Shown: positions 1-8,732 of the stretch, one piece after another | How positions within the stretch are numbered: the first letter of the stretch is position 1 | Layout: each line of letters begins with the position of its first letter | NCBI GenBank assembly: GCA_022826755.1 | Contig: JAJDUG010000046.1 | Location: 1-37,953 of the forward strand | Direction of reading: 5' to 3' | Length of the DNA: 37,953 nt | DNA from: Acidobacteriota bacterium | GTDB lineage: Bacteria; Acidobacteriota; Terriglobia; Versatilivoradales; Versatilivoraceae | Translations under genes and position numbers: made by a program | The notes under the pieces: generated by a model | What the model was told of the DNA's origin: nothing | Seen by the model: only the letters and a program-made list of their open reading frames with translations | Database searches by the model: none

Positions 1-230
1 ATTTCTCACCAGGACGCACCTGTATTGTTAGAGACTGCGTATTTTCAAACCGTTATGGGTCCTCTTCAGGGTGGCAAGAAAAACAGACGGTGCTGGGCAT
101 GCCCTGGCTTGTCTTTTTTCCTCCAGCGCGCACAGGCTCCCTCGACCGTAGAAAGCGCTACGCTCTCCGGTCGCGAGCACGCGCTGGAGAAAAAAATCCT
201 GCGCCATGATCATGCCCCCTGGTGAGAAAT
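1..230. repeat. Nested inverted-repeat (MITE-like) element
   Basis: The outer ends are a perfect 13-bp inverted repeat, ATTTCTCACCAGG at 1-13 and its complement at 218-230. Inside, TTTTTTCCTCCAGCGCG (114-130) pairs with 180-196 at 16 of 17 positions, and further pairing (GACCG with CGGTC, AGCG with CGCT) continues inward, so 114-196 can fold into one long hairpin. No credible coding sequence lies inside. Terminal inverted repeats around a non-coding palindromic core fit a MITE or a non-autonomous transposon remnant. The window begins exactly at one end, which would fit an assembly break in a multicopy repeat. No target-site duplication can be seen because the left flank is missing. Confidence 0.6.
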
Positions 231-263
231 GCGGGTTAAATCTCCGGACGCTGCGGCCCCGCC

Positions 264-1250
264 ATGGATACAGCCCGCTCAAGGGAAATGTCTGAACCGA
301 ATACGGCGGATCGAACCCACCTGCCGTCGCCCCGGCGGTTCCTGAGAACCGGCGCCCGGTTGAGCCGGGCCGCGGTGATCGCCTTTGCCGAGGGACCGGC
401 CTACCACTCCGACGGCAGCGTCTACTTCAGCGACATCATCAACAATCGTGTGATGAAGCTGGCGGCGGACGGCCAGCTCTCCGTCTTCAGGTCGGACAGC
501 GGCAGGACCAATGGAAACCTGTTCGACAGCCGAGGGAGGCTGGTCAGTTGCGAGGGCTGCGAAATGGGGTCGGGCGGCCGTCGTCGGATCGTGCGCACCG
601 ATCTGGAAACCGGCCGGGTCGAGGTGTTGACGGAGCGATTTGAAGGCCGGCGTTACAATAGCCCCAACGACTTGGCCATCGACCGAAAGGGACGTATCTA
701 TTTCACCGATCCCTGTTATGGCGACCGTTCCGCCATGGAGATGGATGTCGAAGCCGTCTATCGCCTGGACTGCGACGGAAGAGTCTCCAGAATATTGGAG
801 CAGCCTTCAATCCAGCAACCCAACGGGATCGCGGTCAGTCCGGACGACCGTTTTCTCTATGTGGCGGACTACAACATCAGTCCGGGGGGAGCCCGAAAAA
901 TCTGGGGGTTTGAACTCGACCCCGGGGGTGTGCCCTCCGGACAATCCCTGGTCTACGACTTCGGCGTGGGGCGACCAGGTGACGGCCTACGTGTCGATAG
1001 GCACGGAAACCTGTGGACGGCTGCCGGAATTACCTTGCCGAAACGGGAGGGAGAATCCGATGTCAACCCGGCAGGGATTTATGTGATTTCTCCTCAGGGC
1101 AGATTATTGGACAGGATACTCATCCCGGAAGACGTGGTGACCAACATGACCTTTGGCGGGAGCGACAAGAAGACCCTTTATGTCACCGCCGGCAAGAGCC
1201 TCTTCAAGATCGGCATCAACGTGCCCGGTTACAGTCTTTTCCCCCGTTGA
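264..1250 (+). CDS. SMP-30/gluconolactonase/LRE family protein
   Basis: A 328-residue six-bladed beta-propeller lactonase-type protein. Members hydrolyse sugar lactones, using a divalent metal held by Glu, Asn and Asp. The expected ligand contexts are present: FAEGPAY (E43), SPNDLAID (N135), QPNGIAVSPD (N187) and GDGLRVD (D240). Length is typical for the family. No convincing ribosome site precedes the ATG at 264; an in-frame ATG at 288 would remove eight residues and keep the fold, so the start is uncertain. No signal peptide is evident, suggesting a cytoplasmic enzyme. It opens a run of sugar-oxidation genes, where a lactonase would open the lactone made by a sugar dehydrogenase. The exact substrate is unknown. 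Confidence 0.88.
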   Translation: MDTARSREMSEPNTADRTHLPSPRRFLRTGARLSRAAVIAFAEGPAYHSDGSVYFSDIINNRVMKLAADGQLSVFRSDSGRTNGNLFDSRGRLVSCEGCEMGSGGRRRIVRTDLETGRVEVLTERFEGRRYNSPNDLAIDRKGRIYFTDPCYGDRSAMEMDVEAVYRLDCDGRVSRILEQPSIQQPNGIAVSPDDRFLYVADYNISPGGARKIWGFELDPGGVPSGQSLVYDFGVGRPGDGLRVDRHGNLWTAAGITLPKREGESDVNPAGIYVISPQGRLLDRILIPEDVVTNMTFGGSDKKTLYVTAGKSLFKIGINVPGYSLFPR

Positions 1251-1352
1251 GTCCGGGAGCCGGGCAGCAGGCGGCCGGCCAGGCAGGGAGGATGGCACGG
1301 CCCTGAATGAATTTCGTAGAACATAACCACCACTCCAACCCGGGAGCCAACC

Positions 1353-2321
1353 ATGAAAATAGGACTGTTTACCGACGGACTTCCCGATTTGTCCTTCACC
1401 GACGCCCTGGATTGGGTGGTGGAGCAGGGAATCGAGGCCGTTGAAATCGCCACCGGTGGGTTTTCCAAGGCGACCCACTGCGACGCGGACCGTTTGCTTT
1501 CCGACGCCGGGGCGCGATCCGAATTCAAGGCTGCCGTCGACAGCCGCAACCTGGTCGTGAGCGCCTTGAACTGCAACGGGAATCCGGTGGACCCCAACCC
1601 GGAGAGAGGCAAGAAACACGGCCAGGACCTCTTCAATTGCATTGATCTGGCCGAAAAATTGGGCGTGGATACGGTAGTCGCCATGAGCGGCTGCCCGGGA
1701 GACCCCAGCGGGACTCCCTATCCCAACTGGGTGGCCCACAGCTTCCAGCAGGAATTTCTGGACCTTCTCGAGTGGCAGTGGGACGAAGTGCTGACGCCCT
1801 TCTGGGAGAAGGCCGGTCGGTACGCGGCCGACCACGGAGTCCGGGTCGCCATCGAGATGCATCCCGGGCAGTCGGTCTTCAACACTACCGGGCTGCTGCG
1901 GCTGCGCGAGATTGCCGGTCCCTCGGTGGGAGCCAACCTGGATCCCAGCCACCTGTTCTACCAGGGAATGGAACCGAGTTGGGTGGTTCAGAACCTGGGA
2001 CCCGACTTCATCTTTCACGTGCATGCCAAGGACACCCGGATCGACCGACACAAGATGGCCTTAAGCGGCGGAATAGACCTGACTCCCATGCACCTGGTGC
2101 TGGAAAGGTCCTGGGGATACCGGACCCTGGGGTTCGGTCACGGAGAGCTGTGGTGGCGGGAATTCCTCAGCGCCTTGCGGTCGGTCGGCTACGATGGGGT
2201 GCTGAGCATCGAGCACGAAGATTCCCTGATGAGCGCACCGGAAGGCATAATCAAGAGCGTCGAGTTCCTCAAGCCTCTCCTCATCAGGACCATGCCCGAG
2301 GAAAATCCGCCCTGGTTATAG
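1353..2321 (+). CDS. Sugar phosphate isomerase/epimerase (xylose isomerase-like TIM barrel)
   Basis: A 322-residue AP-endonuclease-2/xylose-isomerase-like TIM barrel. The N-terminus MKIGLFTDGLPDLSF, the central AIEMHPGQ strand, NLDPSHLF, FHVHAKDT and the C-terminal SIEHEDSL are the usual strand ends that carry the Glu, Asp and His metal ligands. Family members isomerise or epimerise sugars, inosose or hydroxypyruvate. It ends 10 bp before the next dehydrogenase gene, consistent with one transcript. A weak GGGAG lies just ahead of the ATG. Its place between a lactonase and Gfo/Idh/MocA oxidoreductases points to sugar or cyclitol interconversion, but the substrate cannot be assigned. Confidence 0.9.
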   Translation: MKIGLFTDGLPDLSFTDALDWVVEQGIEAVEIATGGFSKATHCDADRLLSDAGARSEFKAAVDSRNLVVSALNCNGNPVDPNPERGKKHGQDLFNCIDLAEKLGVDTVVAMSGCPGDPSGTPYPNWVAHSFQQEFLDLLEWQWDEVLTPFWEKAGRYAADHGVRVAIEMHPGQSVFNTTGLLRLREIAGPSVGANLDPSHLFYQGMEPSWVVQNLGPDFIFHVHAKDTRIDRHKMALSGGIDLTPMHLVLERSWGYRTLGFGHGELWWREFLSALRSVGYDGVLSIEHEDSLMSAPEGIIKSVEFLKPLLIRTMPEENPPWL

Positions 2322-2331
2322 ACGGGACGCC

Positions 2332-3489
2332 ATGAACTCATTGGGTGTAGGCGTCATCGGCATGGGGTGGATGGGACACACCCACAGCCGGGCCTACCGC
2401 CAGCTTCGAGACCGCTTCCCGGAACTGGACACGGAGGTGCGCCTGGTCTGCTGCGCCGACGCCGTGGCCGAGCGGGCGCGGGAAGGGGCTGCCCGGCACG
2501 GGTTCGAGGGGCACACCACCGACTGGCCCTCGCTGATCGAGGACCATCGGATCGCGGCGGTGAGCGTGACGACTCCCAATGACAGCCACCTGGCCATTGT
2601 GAGCGCGGCCGCCCGAGCGGGCAAGCACATTCTCTGCGAGAAACCCGTGGGCAGGACGCCGCGGGAGACGGTAGCCATTCGGAGAGTGGTCGAGGAATGC
2701 GGCGTCCTGACCCTGGTGGGCTTCAACTACCGTTGGGCCCCCATGGTTCAATACGCCAGGCAGCTCATCCGGGCGGGCTACCTCGGCGATATCACGCACT
2801 TCCGCAGCCGCTATTTCGAAGGCTATGCCCGCAATCCGGAAGAACCCGTTTCCTGGCGCTTCGATCGATCCGTCTCCGGCACCGGTGTGTTGAACGACAT
2901 GCTCTCGCACACCACCGACCTGGGCCACTTTCTGGTGGGTCCCATCAAGCGGGTGGCGGCCAATCGAAAGACCTGGATCGACAGCCGCCCCGAGGCCGGC
3001 GAGCAGGTTTCCCGCGTGGGGCGCCGGCCGGTCACCAACGAGGACTACGTGGGCGGCCTGGTTCAGTTCGAGAACGATGCCCGGGGGAGCTTCGAAGCCT
3101 GCCGCATCATCACCGGACCGCAACAGGAGTTGAAAGTCGAGGTGAACGGCACTACCGGCTCCATCATCTGGGACTTCGAGCGCATGAACGAGCTCCAGGT
3201 ATATGTCAATCCGGGACGGGAACCTCTACGGCAGGGTTATACCCGCCTGTTCAGCAACCCGGAGTATCCCTTTCACGGGCACTTCAATCCGGGGCAAGGC
3301 ACCAGCCTGGGATACGAGGACCTGAAAACCATCGAGGCTTCCCGTTTCGTCCAGTCGATCCTGGAGGGAAAGCAGGCGACACCGGGCGTTCGGGAAGCCG
3401 CCGAGGTGGCGGCCGTGCATGCGGCGGTGGAGCGTTCCTGGGAGTCTGATCAGTGGCAGGAAGTTGGACGAGTGGAGAGTGGAGAGTGA
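2332..3489 (+). CDS. Gfo/Idh/MocA family oxidoreductase (paralogue 1)
   Basis: A 385-residue NAD(P)-dependent sugar dehydrogenase. An N-terminal Rossmann fold (GVIGMGWMG) is followed by CEKPVG with the catalytic-type Lys104, then the alpha/beta C-terminal domain with LSHTTDLGH (His193). It resembles the gene at 3949 almost throughout (shared [20 protein letters not shown]), so the two are paralogues. The last codons are odd: after the shared WQEV the protein ends GRVESGE, which is the translation of a purine-rich GAGTGGAGA tandem repeat, and the stop TGA (3487-3489) lies in that repeat. The original 3' end was probably replaced. It likely oxidises a hydroxyl of a sugar, inositol or sugar acid. 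Confidence 0.92.
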   Translation: MNSLGVGVIGMGWMGHTHSRAYRQLRDRFPELDTEVRLVCCADAVAERAREGAARHGFEGHTTDWPSLIEDHRIAAVSVTTPNDSHLAIVSAAARAGKHILCEKPVGRTPRETVAIRRVVEECGVLTLVGFNYRWAPMVQYARQLIRAGYLGDITHFRSRYFEGYARNPEEPVSWRFDRSVSGTGVLNDMLSHTTDLGHFLVGPIKRVAANRKTWIDSRPEAGEQVSRVGRRPVTNEDYVGGLVQFENDARGSFEACRIITGPQQELKVEVNGTTGSIIWDFERMNELQVYVNPGREPLRQGYTRLFSNPEYPFHGHFNPGQGTSLGYEDLKTIEASRFVQSILEGKQATPGVREAAEVAAVHAAVERSWESDQWQEVGRVESGE

Positions 3490-3534
3490 AGAGTGGAGAG
3501 TGAAGAGTGGAGAGTGAAGAGTGAAGAGTGGAGG
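3470..3534 (+). repeat. Purine-rich tandem repeat (GAGTGGAGA/GAGTGAAGA)
   Basis: About 65 bp of imperfect 7- to 14-bp units alternating GAGTGGA and GAGTGAA, almost pure G and A with T at fixed steps. The first 20 bp are translated as the last residues of the upstream dehydrogenase and contain its stop codon. The units are contiguous with no unique spacers, so this is a simple tandem array and not CRISPR. Confidence 0.85.
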
Positions 3535-3948
3535 GTTTGGGAGCAGGCAAGCGCCTGATGACCTGTTTAAAACCAATCGCCGGGCTTACCCAACAACGAC
3601 GTCCAAGTACGGCACGAAGGACCGATAAGAGTTATCTGCAAAGGAAAACGGCGAACCAGGAATGGACACGAATGAACACCAATAAACTGATTGAAGAGTT
3701 GTTGATTGGGAGATGTGACAATCGATATTGAGGGGTTATCTACCAAGGACACGAAGTCATACAAAGGTAACAAGGTTGCAGGAGCATTGTGGCGCCGCTT
3801 GTCGTTGAAGCAGGTCCACCAGTCTTCGTGTCTATTTGTGTTCATTCGTGGTTCGTCTTTATTGACGATTGGGCGTTTTTCCGCCCATGATCCGCACCGC
3901 AGGGCGGGGGTCTGGATAACCACTATTCACTGAAGGCGAGGACTAGCG
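3535..3948. repeat. Repeat-rich intergenic spacer with ACGAATGAACAC-type elements
   Basis: No gene is supported here. At 3652-3685 is a copy of a dispersed element (CGAACCAGGAATGGACACG then AATGAACACCAATA). At 3824-3866 is another copy in the opposite orientation (TTCGTGTCTATTTGTG then TTCATTCGTGGTTCGTC). Thus 3652-3866 is bounded by inverted copies. A third related piece, CCAAGGACACGAAGTC, lies near 3743. Other copies occur near 14264, 20110, 23792 and 24039, all between genes. The spacer is lower in GC than the flanking genes and separates two paralogous dehydrogenases. Confidence 0.7.
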
Positions 3949-5127
3949 ATGGCGCATGAAATCGGTATTGGAGTCATCGGCATGGGCTGGGTCGGCAACG
4001 TGCACAGCCGCGTCTACGGCCAGGTAGCGGATCGATTCCGAGACACGGGGATCCGCCCCCGCCTGGTCATCTGCGCCGACGAAGTGGAAGCTCGGGCCAG
4101 GGAGGGGCAGGAGCGCTTCGGCTTCGAGCGGCGGACCACCGACTGGAAGGAGGTCATCGCAAACGACTCCGTTCAGGCCATCAGCGTCGCCTCGCCCAAC
4201 CACCTGCACCTGGAGGTCGTACGGGCTGCTGCCGTCGCCGGCAAGGACATCTTCTGCGAGAAGCCGGTGGGCATGGGGCCGCTGCAGACGGCCGAGATCG
4301 AAGGGATCGCCCGCCGGGCCAAGGTCATCAGTTGGGTCGGTTACAACTACCGCTGGGCCCCGCTGGTCCAGTACGCCCGCAAGCTCGTTCAGGAGGGCAA
4401 GCTGGGGGAGGTGACCCACTATCGCGGTCGCTTTCTGGTGGGTTACGGCAGGGACCCCAATGGAGTGCTCTCCTGGCGGTTCCAGAAGGAATGGTCGGGC
4501 ACCGGCACCCTGGGCGACCTGATCTCCCACGTGGCCGACATGGCCCACTCCATGGTTGGGCCGGTGAAGCGCCTGACCAGCGCCAGCCACACCTTCATCA
4601 CCGAGCGTCCCCTGGTCCCCAAGGGGTCCGGCACCCACTTTTCCACCGGGTCGGCCGACGATCCCAAGGGGCCGGTCACCAACGAAGACTACGTGAGCGC
4701 GCTGGTCGAGTTCGGCAACGGCGCCCGGGGGACCTTCGAAGCCTGCCGGGTCATCAAGGGCCCCGGTTGTGAAATGGCTTTCGAGCTGAACGGGACCCGG
4801 GGAGCGTTGAAGTGGGACTTCGAGCGCATGAACGAGCTTCAGCTCCATCTGCCCGACAGCGCCACCGAGCGTGACGGGACCACCGTGATTCAAGGCAGTC
4901 CCGACCATCCCTCCTACGTGCAGTTCTACACGGGTCCGGCCATCAGCATGAGCTACGACGACCTCAAGTTGATCGAGGCGGTGGAATTTCTCAACTCGGT
5001 GGCCGGCCGAAAACAGGGAGAGCCGGGATTCAAGGAGGCCTTGGCCGTGGCCGAGGTCCAGGAGGCCATGCAACGCTCCTGGAAGTCCCAATGCTGGGAA
5101 GAAGTCCGCAGTCTTAGACGGGACTGA
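3949..5127 (+). CDS. Gfo/Idh/MocA family oxidoreductase (paralogue 2)
   Basis: A 392-residue NAD(P)-dependent dehydrogenase close to the gene at 2332. The Rossmann motif GVIGMGWVG is at the N-terminus, CEKPVG has Lys105, and ISHVADMAH has His194 in the substrate pocket. GAGG about 11 bp before the ATG is a weak ribosome site. It has a short insertion near residues 220-240 ([15 protein letters not shown]) absent from paralogue 1, and a different C-terminus (EEVRSLRRD), supporting the view that paralogue 1 has lost its original end. It is likely a second sugar, inositol or sugar-acid dehydrogenase, or an oxidoreductase for the epimer. The substrate is unknown. Confidence 0.92.
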   Translation: MAHEIGIGVIGMGWVGNVHSRVYGQVADRFRDTGIRPRLVICADEVEARAREGQERFGFERRTTDWKEVIANDSVQAISVASPNHLHLEVVRAAAVAGKDIFCEKPVGMGPLQTAEIEGIARRAKVISWVGYNYRWAPLVQYARKLVQEGKLGEVTHYRGRFLVGYGRDPNGVLSWRFQKEWSGTGTLGDLISHVADMAHSMVGPVKRLTSASHTFITERPLVPKGSGTHFSTGSADDPKGPVTNEDYVSALVEFGNGARGTFEACRVIKGPGCEMAFELNGTRGALKWDFERMNELQLHLPDSATERDGTTVIQGSPDHPSYVQFYTGPAISMSYDDLKLIEAVEFLNSVAGRKQGEPGFKEALAVAEVQEAMQRSWKSQCWEEVRSLRRD

Positions 5128-5206
5128 TCGGACAGGATGTCTCAGAAATTACATGAACAGTGGTTTTCTAATCTATTCATTAAGAAAGTCTTAGTGAGGT
5201 ATGTAG

Positions 5207-6241
5207 ATGGGCGATAAACGAGCCCGCTGGGGCCTGTTGAGCACGGCCCGAATCAATGAGCGTCTGATCCCGTGCCTGAAGCGGTCGGAGCGAAACGAGC
5301 TGATCGCGGTGGCCAGCCGCAGCCAGGATACGGCCAATCGCTATGCCGCGGCACACGGCATTTCCAAGGCCTATGGCAGCTATGACGAGATGTTGGCGGA
5401 TCCCGCCATCGACGTGGTTTACATTTCTCTGCCCAACGGGCTGCACACCGAGTGGTCCGTCCGGTGCGCCGAGGCCGGGAAGCATGTGCTCTGCGAAAAG
5501 CCGCTGGCCCTGTCCGTTGAAGAGGTCGATCAACTTCGGGAGGCCGCCGGCCGTTGCGGCGTCACCATCCAGGAAGCCACCATGATGCGTTTTCACTCCC
5601 AGACCTCCTACGTGCGCAACCTGATCGCCGAGGGAGCTGTCGGAGAGGTCCGAATGGGTCGCGGCCTCTTTACCTTCACCCTGGAACGTCCCGGGGACAT
5701 CCGTTTGGACCCCGCCATGGGTGGGGGATCGATCTGGGACCTGGGCAGCTATTGCGTCAGCTTCGCCCGCACCGTGTTGCAGGCCGAGCCGGTGGAACTC
5801 TTTGCCGTGCAAACCGCCGGACCCACCGGAATCGACATGAGCTTTTCAGGCCACCTGAAGTTTTCCACGGGGACTTTCTTTCACTTTTTTTCCAGCTTCG
5901 CTTCCTTCACCCAGGTCGACGCCGATCTGCTCGGAACCGCCGGGTATCTGCACCTGGACCTTCCCTGGGTCAACCGGGTGAATCAGTCGGCCAACGTGCG
6001 CCTGGTCCGCGAGGCGGGAGGCCGGGAAGCTTCCACCTTCGGCGACGGCCTCGGCAATCGCAAGACCGAGAGAAGGGTCTACGCCGAAGTCGACGCCTAT
6101 CGGGACGAAGTGGAATCGATGGCCGCCACCGTTCTGGATGGCGCCGCCCCGGTGATTTCCCTGGAGGACAGCCGGGCCAACGTGGCTGCCATCACCGCGC
6201 TCTGCCGATCGGCCCGGGAAGGCCGACCAGTGGTGTTATAG
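5207..6241 (+). CDS. Gfo/Idh/MocA family oxidoreductase (dihydrodiol dehydrogenase-like)
   Basis: A 344-residue member of the same superfamily, but of a different branch from the two upstream copies. It starts RWGLLSTARINERLIP, the form seen in trans-dihydrodiol/D-xylose dehydrogenase-like proteins. CEKPLALS carries Lys98, EATMMRFHSQ follows, and GGGSIWDLGSYCVSF is typical of that branch. TTAGTGAGGT lies 7 to 10 bp upstream of the ATG. Its stop TAG (6239-6241) is in frame with and 12 nt before the next gene, so the two are surely cotranscribed. Cytoplasmic; probably NADP-dependent oxidation of a pyranose or a deoxy-sugar, by family analogy only. Confidence 0.9.
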   Translation: MGDKRARWGLLSTARINERLIPCLKRSERNELIAVASRSQDTANRYAAAHGISKAYGSYDEMLADPAIDVVYISLPNGLHTEWSVRCAEAGKHVLCEKPLALSVEEVDQLREAAGRCGVTIQEATMMRFHSQTSYVRNLIAEGAVGEVRMGRGLFTFTLERPGDIRLDPAMGGGSIWDLGSYCVSFARTVLQAEPVELFAVQTAGPTGIDMSFSGHLKFSTGTFFHFFSSFASFTQVDADLLGTAGYLHLDLPWVNRVNQSANVRLVREAGGREASTFGDGLGNRKTERRVYAEVDAYRDEVESMAATVLDGAAPVISLEDSRANVAAITALCRSAREGRPVVL

Positions 6242-6253
6242 GAGGAGGTTGCA

Positions 6254-7138
6254 CTGCAGATCCGACGCGTTGCCATCTTGAGTCCCGGAGACATGGGCCA
6301 TGCCGTGGGACGGGAGTTCCGGGCCAGCGGCCTGGAAGTGCTGACCTGCCTGTCGGGGCGGAGCCCTCGCACCTGCCGGATGGCGGAACTTGCCGGGTTC
6401 AAGACTGTGCCCAGCCTGGAAACGCTCGCCGAGCAGGCCGACCTCATCCTTTCCATTCTGGTTCCCGAGTCGGCGGTGGCTCTGGCGCAGGAAGTGGCCG
6501 GCGCCCTGGAACGCACCGGCTGCCGCCCGGTCTTTGCCGACTGCAACGCGATCTCGCCGGCGACCTCCAGGCGGATCGAAAGCATCATCTGCGAGGCCGG
6601 CGGCCGCTATCTCGACGCCTCCATCATCGGTCCCCCTCCCGGACAGGGGCAGCCTCCCCGTTTCTACGTCAGCGGCTCCCCTGCGGAAGCCATGGCTCAG
6701 CTCGACGGTCGAGGCATTGCCGTCAAGTGGATCGGCAGCGAGGTGGGACGGGCCTCGGCCATCAAGATGTGCTACGCCGGGCTCACCAAGGGAACCCTGG
6801 CGCTTCACGCGGCCGTGCTCACCAGCGCCGAGGCTCTGGGTCTCTCGGCGGAGCTGAGAGAGGAGCTTGTCTACAGCCAGGGCCAGAAGCTCAAGGCCCT
6901 GGAGCACGTCAGGCGGGTTCCGGCCAAGGCCTTCCGCTGGATCGCCGAAATGGAGGAGATTGCTTGCACCTTCGGGAGCGTCGGGGTCACGTCGGACATC
7001 CACTCCGGCGCGGCCGAGGTCTTCAGAATGGTCGCCGAGAGCGACCTGGGAGGGGAGCGAACCGATACGTTGGATCGGGACCGGACCCTCCCGCAGACCG
7101 TATCGCTTTTGGCCGAAAGCTTGAAGCGGAGGCATTGA
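6254..7138 (+). CDS. 6-phosphogluconate dehydrogenase-like NAD(P)-binding protein with DUF1932 domain
   Basis: A 294-residue two-domain dehydrogenase: a Rossmann domain beginning RRVAILSPGDMGHAVG and a helical C-terminal DUF1932 domain (AGLTKGTLALHAAVL, FGSVGVTSDIHSGA) with the Lys found in the beta-hydroxyacid dehydrogenase fold (IKMCYAGLTKG). The start is notable. An ideal GGAGGAGG at 6241-6248 sits 5 nt before CTG at 6254. No ATG, GTG or TTG in that frame lies between the preceding in-frame stop and a TTG at 6278, and starting at 6278 would delete the first beta strand of the nucleotide fold. CTG initiation is therefore the best reading. The likely role is oxidation of a hydroxy acid in the local sugar pathway. 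Confidence 0.85.
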   Translation: MQIRRVAILSPGDMGHAVGREFRASGLEVLTCLSGRSPRTCRMAELAGFKTVPSLETLAEQADLILSILVPESAVALAQEVAGALERTGCRPVFADCNAISPATSRRIESIICEAGGRYLDASIIGPPPGQGQPPRFYVSGSPAEAMAQLDGRGIAVKWIGSEVGRASAIKMCYAGLTKGTLALHAAVLTSAEALGLSAELREELVYSQGQKLKALEHVRRVPAKAFRWIAEMEEIACTFGSVGVTSDIHSGAAEVFRMVAESDLGGERTDTLDRDRTLPQTVSLLAESLKRRH

Positions 7139-7198
7139 ACCTGGCCGGGACCGCGGGTTCGTCGAAGGTGTTGTGGCTCCGTTTCCCTGGAAAATTCC

Positions 7199-8722
7199 GT
7201 GAACACCTCAGTCTTTTCAGCGCTGGACTACGTGGCTCTGACCACCTACCTGGTCCTGGTGGTCGCCATCGGGGTCTGGGTGGGCCGCGGTCAGAAAGAC
7301 ACCAAGGAGTACTTTCTGGCCGGCCGCTCCATGGGCTGGTTTCCGGTCGGCATCTCCACCCTGGCCAGCCTCTACAGCGCCATCACCTACATGGGGGCGC
7401 CGGCGGAGTACTATACCCATGGCCTGGAGATGGCCAGCCAGACCCTCTCGATCGTGCTGGTGGTCCCGGTGGTGATGTACGTCTTCATGCCCTTCTTCCA
7501 CCGGCTGCAGGTCTACACGGCCTACGAGTACCTGGAGGAGCGCTTCGACCTGCGGGTCCGCAGCCTGGCCAGCGCGGTGTTTGTTATCTGGAGAATTCTG
7601 TGGATGGGCACGGCCACCTACGTGCCGGCCCTGGTGCTTCACACCGTCACCGGCATGCCCCTGCTGGAGACCATCCTGGGGGTCGGCATCGCGGCCACGC
7701 TCTACACCGTGGCCGGCGGAATGCGGGCGGTCATCTGGACCGACGTCTGCCAGTTTTTCATCCTGATCGGGGGCTCGGTGCTGGCCGTCTGGATCATCGG
7801 CATGGACGCGGGGGGAATGGGTGAGATCTGGAGGCTCGGCGAGCAGGGGGGCAGGACCCGGCTGTTCGACTGGTCGCTGGACCCCACCATCCGGGTAACC
7901 ACCTGGGGAGCGCTGATGGGGTCGCTGGTGGGTCACATCGGCATGTATGGAGCCGACCAGGTCAGCGTGCAGCGCTATCTGACCGCCAGGTCGCTTTCCA
8001 TCATGCAGAAGTCCTTCATCCTGAACATGGGTGCCGGCCTGCTCATGAAGGGGTTCATCATCATCATCGGGTTGGGACTGTTCGCCTACTACGCCACCAA
8101 CCCGCAGAATCTGCCCGATGCGATTCAGGGAGATCGGGTCTTCCCCTATTTCATCGCCACCCAGATGCCCATAGGACTCCGGGGGATGATGATTGCCGCC
8201 ATCCTGGCGGCCGCCATGTCGTCCATCGATTCCGGATTGAACTCCTGCACCACCGCCCTGATCACCGATTTCTTCAAGAGATTCAACTGGAAGCCGGCCT
8301 GGATCATGCGATGGTCTCCCGGAGAGGCGCCCCTCGAGGTGGCCGCCAGGGAATTGAAGCTCTCTCGCCTGCTGACCCTGGGCCTGGGCGTGGCGGTTAC
8401 GGTGCTGGCCTGCTTCGTGGGTGGGCTGGGGTCCATCATCGAGATCACCAACAAGCTGGTCAACAGCTTTGCCGGTCCCATGGCGGCCGTCTTCGTGCTG
8501 GGGATGCTGACCCGCAGATGCGAGTCTCGCGGAGCCTTCTGGGGTCTGCTGGTGGGAAGCCTGGTCACCAGCTATTTCATCTTCTACTCCACCGTCTCAT
8601 TCCTCTGGTACGGCACCGTGGGCCTGACCACCACCCTGGTGGTCGGCTACGCCATCAGCATGTGGCATGGGAGCCCCCCGACCAACCGCACCGACCTGGT
8701 GTACCGCCTGCCCGGGTTCTGA
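7199..8722 (+). CDS. Sodium:solute symporter, SSS family (copy 1 of 3)
   Basis: A 507-residue polytopic membrane protein of the solute:Na+ symporter family (LeuT fold, usually 13 helices). The signatures GRGQKDTKEYFLAGRSMGW, ISTLASLYSAITYMGAP, GGMRAVIWTDVCQFFI and AAAMSSIDSGLNSCTTALI are characteristic, the last being the helix that supplies Na+-site hydroxyls. The start is GTG with a weak upstream ribosome site. It shares long stretches with the next two genes, showing tandem duplication. Given the dehydrogenases upstream it probably imports a sugar, polyol or sugar acid with sodium, although SSS members also carry amino acids, pantothenate or monocarboxylates. Confidence 0.93.
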   Translation: MNTSVFSALDYVALTTYLVLVVAIGVWVGRGQKDTKEYFLAGRSMGWFPVGISTLASLYSAITYMGAPAEYYTHGLEMASQTLSIVLVVPVVMYVFMPFFHRLQVYTAYEYLEERFDLRVRSLASAVFVIWRILWMGTATYVPALVLHTVTGMPLLETILGVGIAATLYTVAGGMRAVIWTDVCQFFILIGGSVLAVWIIGMDAGGMGEIWRLGEQGGRTRLFDWSLDPTIRVTTWGALMGSLVGHIGMYGADQVSVQRYLTARSLSIMQKSFILNMGAGLLMKGFIIIIGLGLFAYYATNPQNLPDAIQGDRVFPYFIATQMPIGLRGMMIAAILAAAMSSIDSGLNSCTTALITDFFKRFNWKPAWIMRWSPGEAPLEVAARELKLSRLLTLGLGVAVTVLACFVGGLGSIIEITNKLVNSFAGPMAAVFVLGMLTRRCESRGAFWGLLVGSLVTSYFIFYSTVSFLWYGTVGLTTTLVVGYAISMWHGSPPTNRTDLVYRLPGF

Positions 8723-8732
8723 ACAGACATCC

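Noticed and set aside
3470-3534. A possible CRISPR array in the GAGTGGAGA repeats
   Set aside because: Units are contiguous and imperfect with no unique spacers, and no cas genes are nearby.
5149-5180. A promoter before the third Gfo/Idh/MocA gene (TTACAT with TAATCT or TATTCA)
   Set aside because: The spacings are 14 or 19 bp and the matches are weak.
5554-7824. A 756-codon plus-strand open frame across the dehydrogenase and symporter genes
   Set aside because: It is an alternative frame of three real genes with recognisable families; its translation is rich in Arg, Gly and Pro with no domain, typical of high-GC shadow frames.
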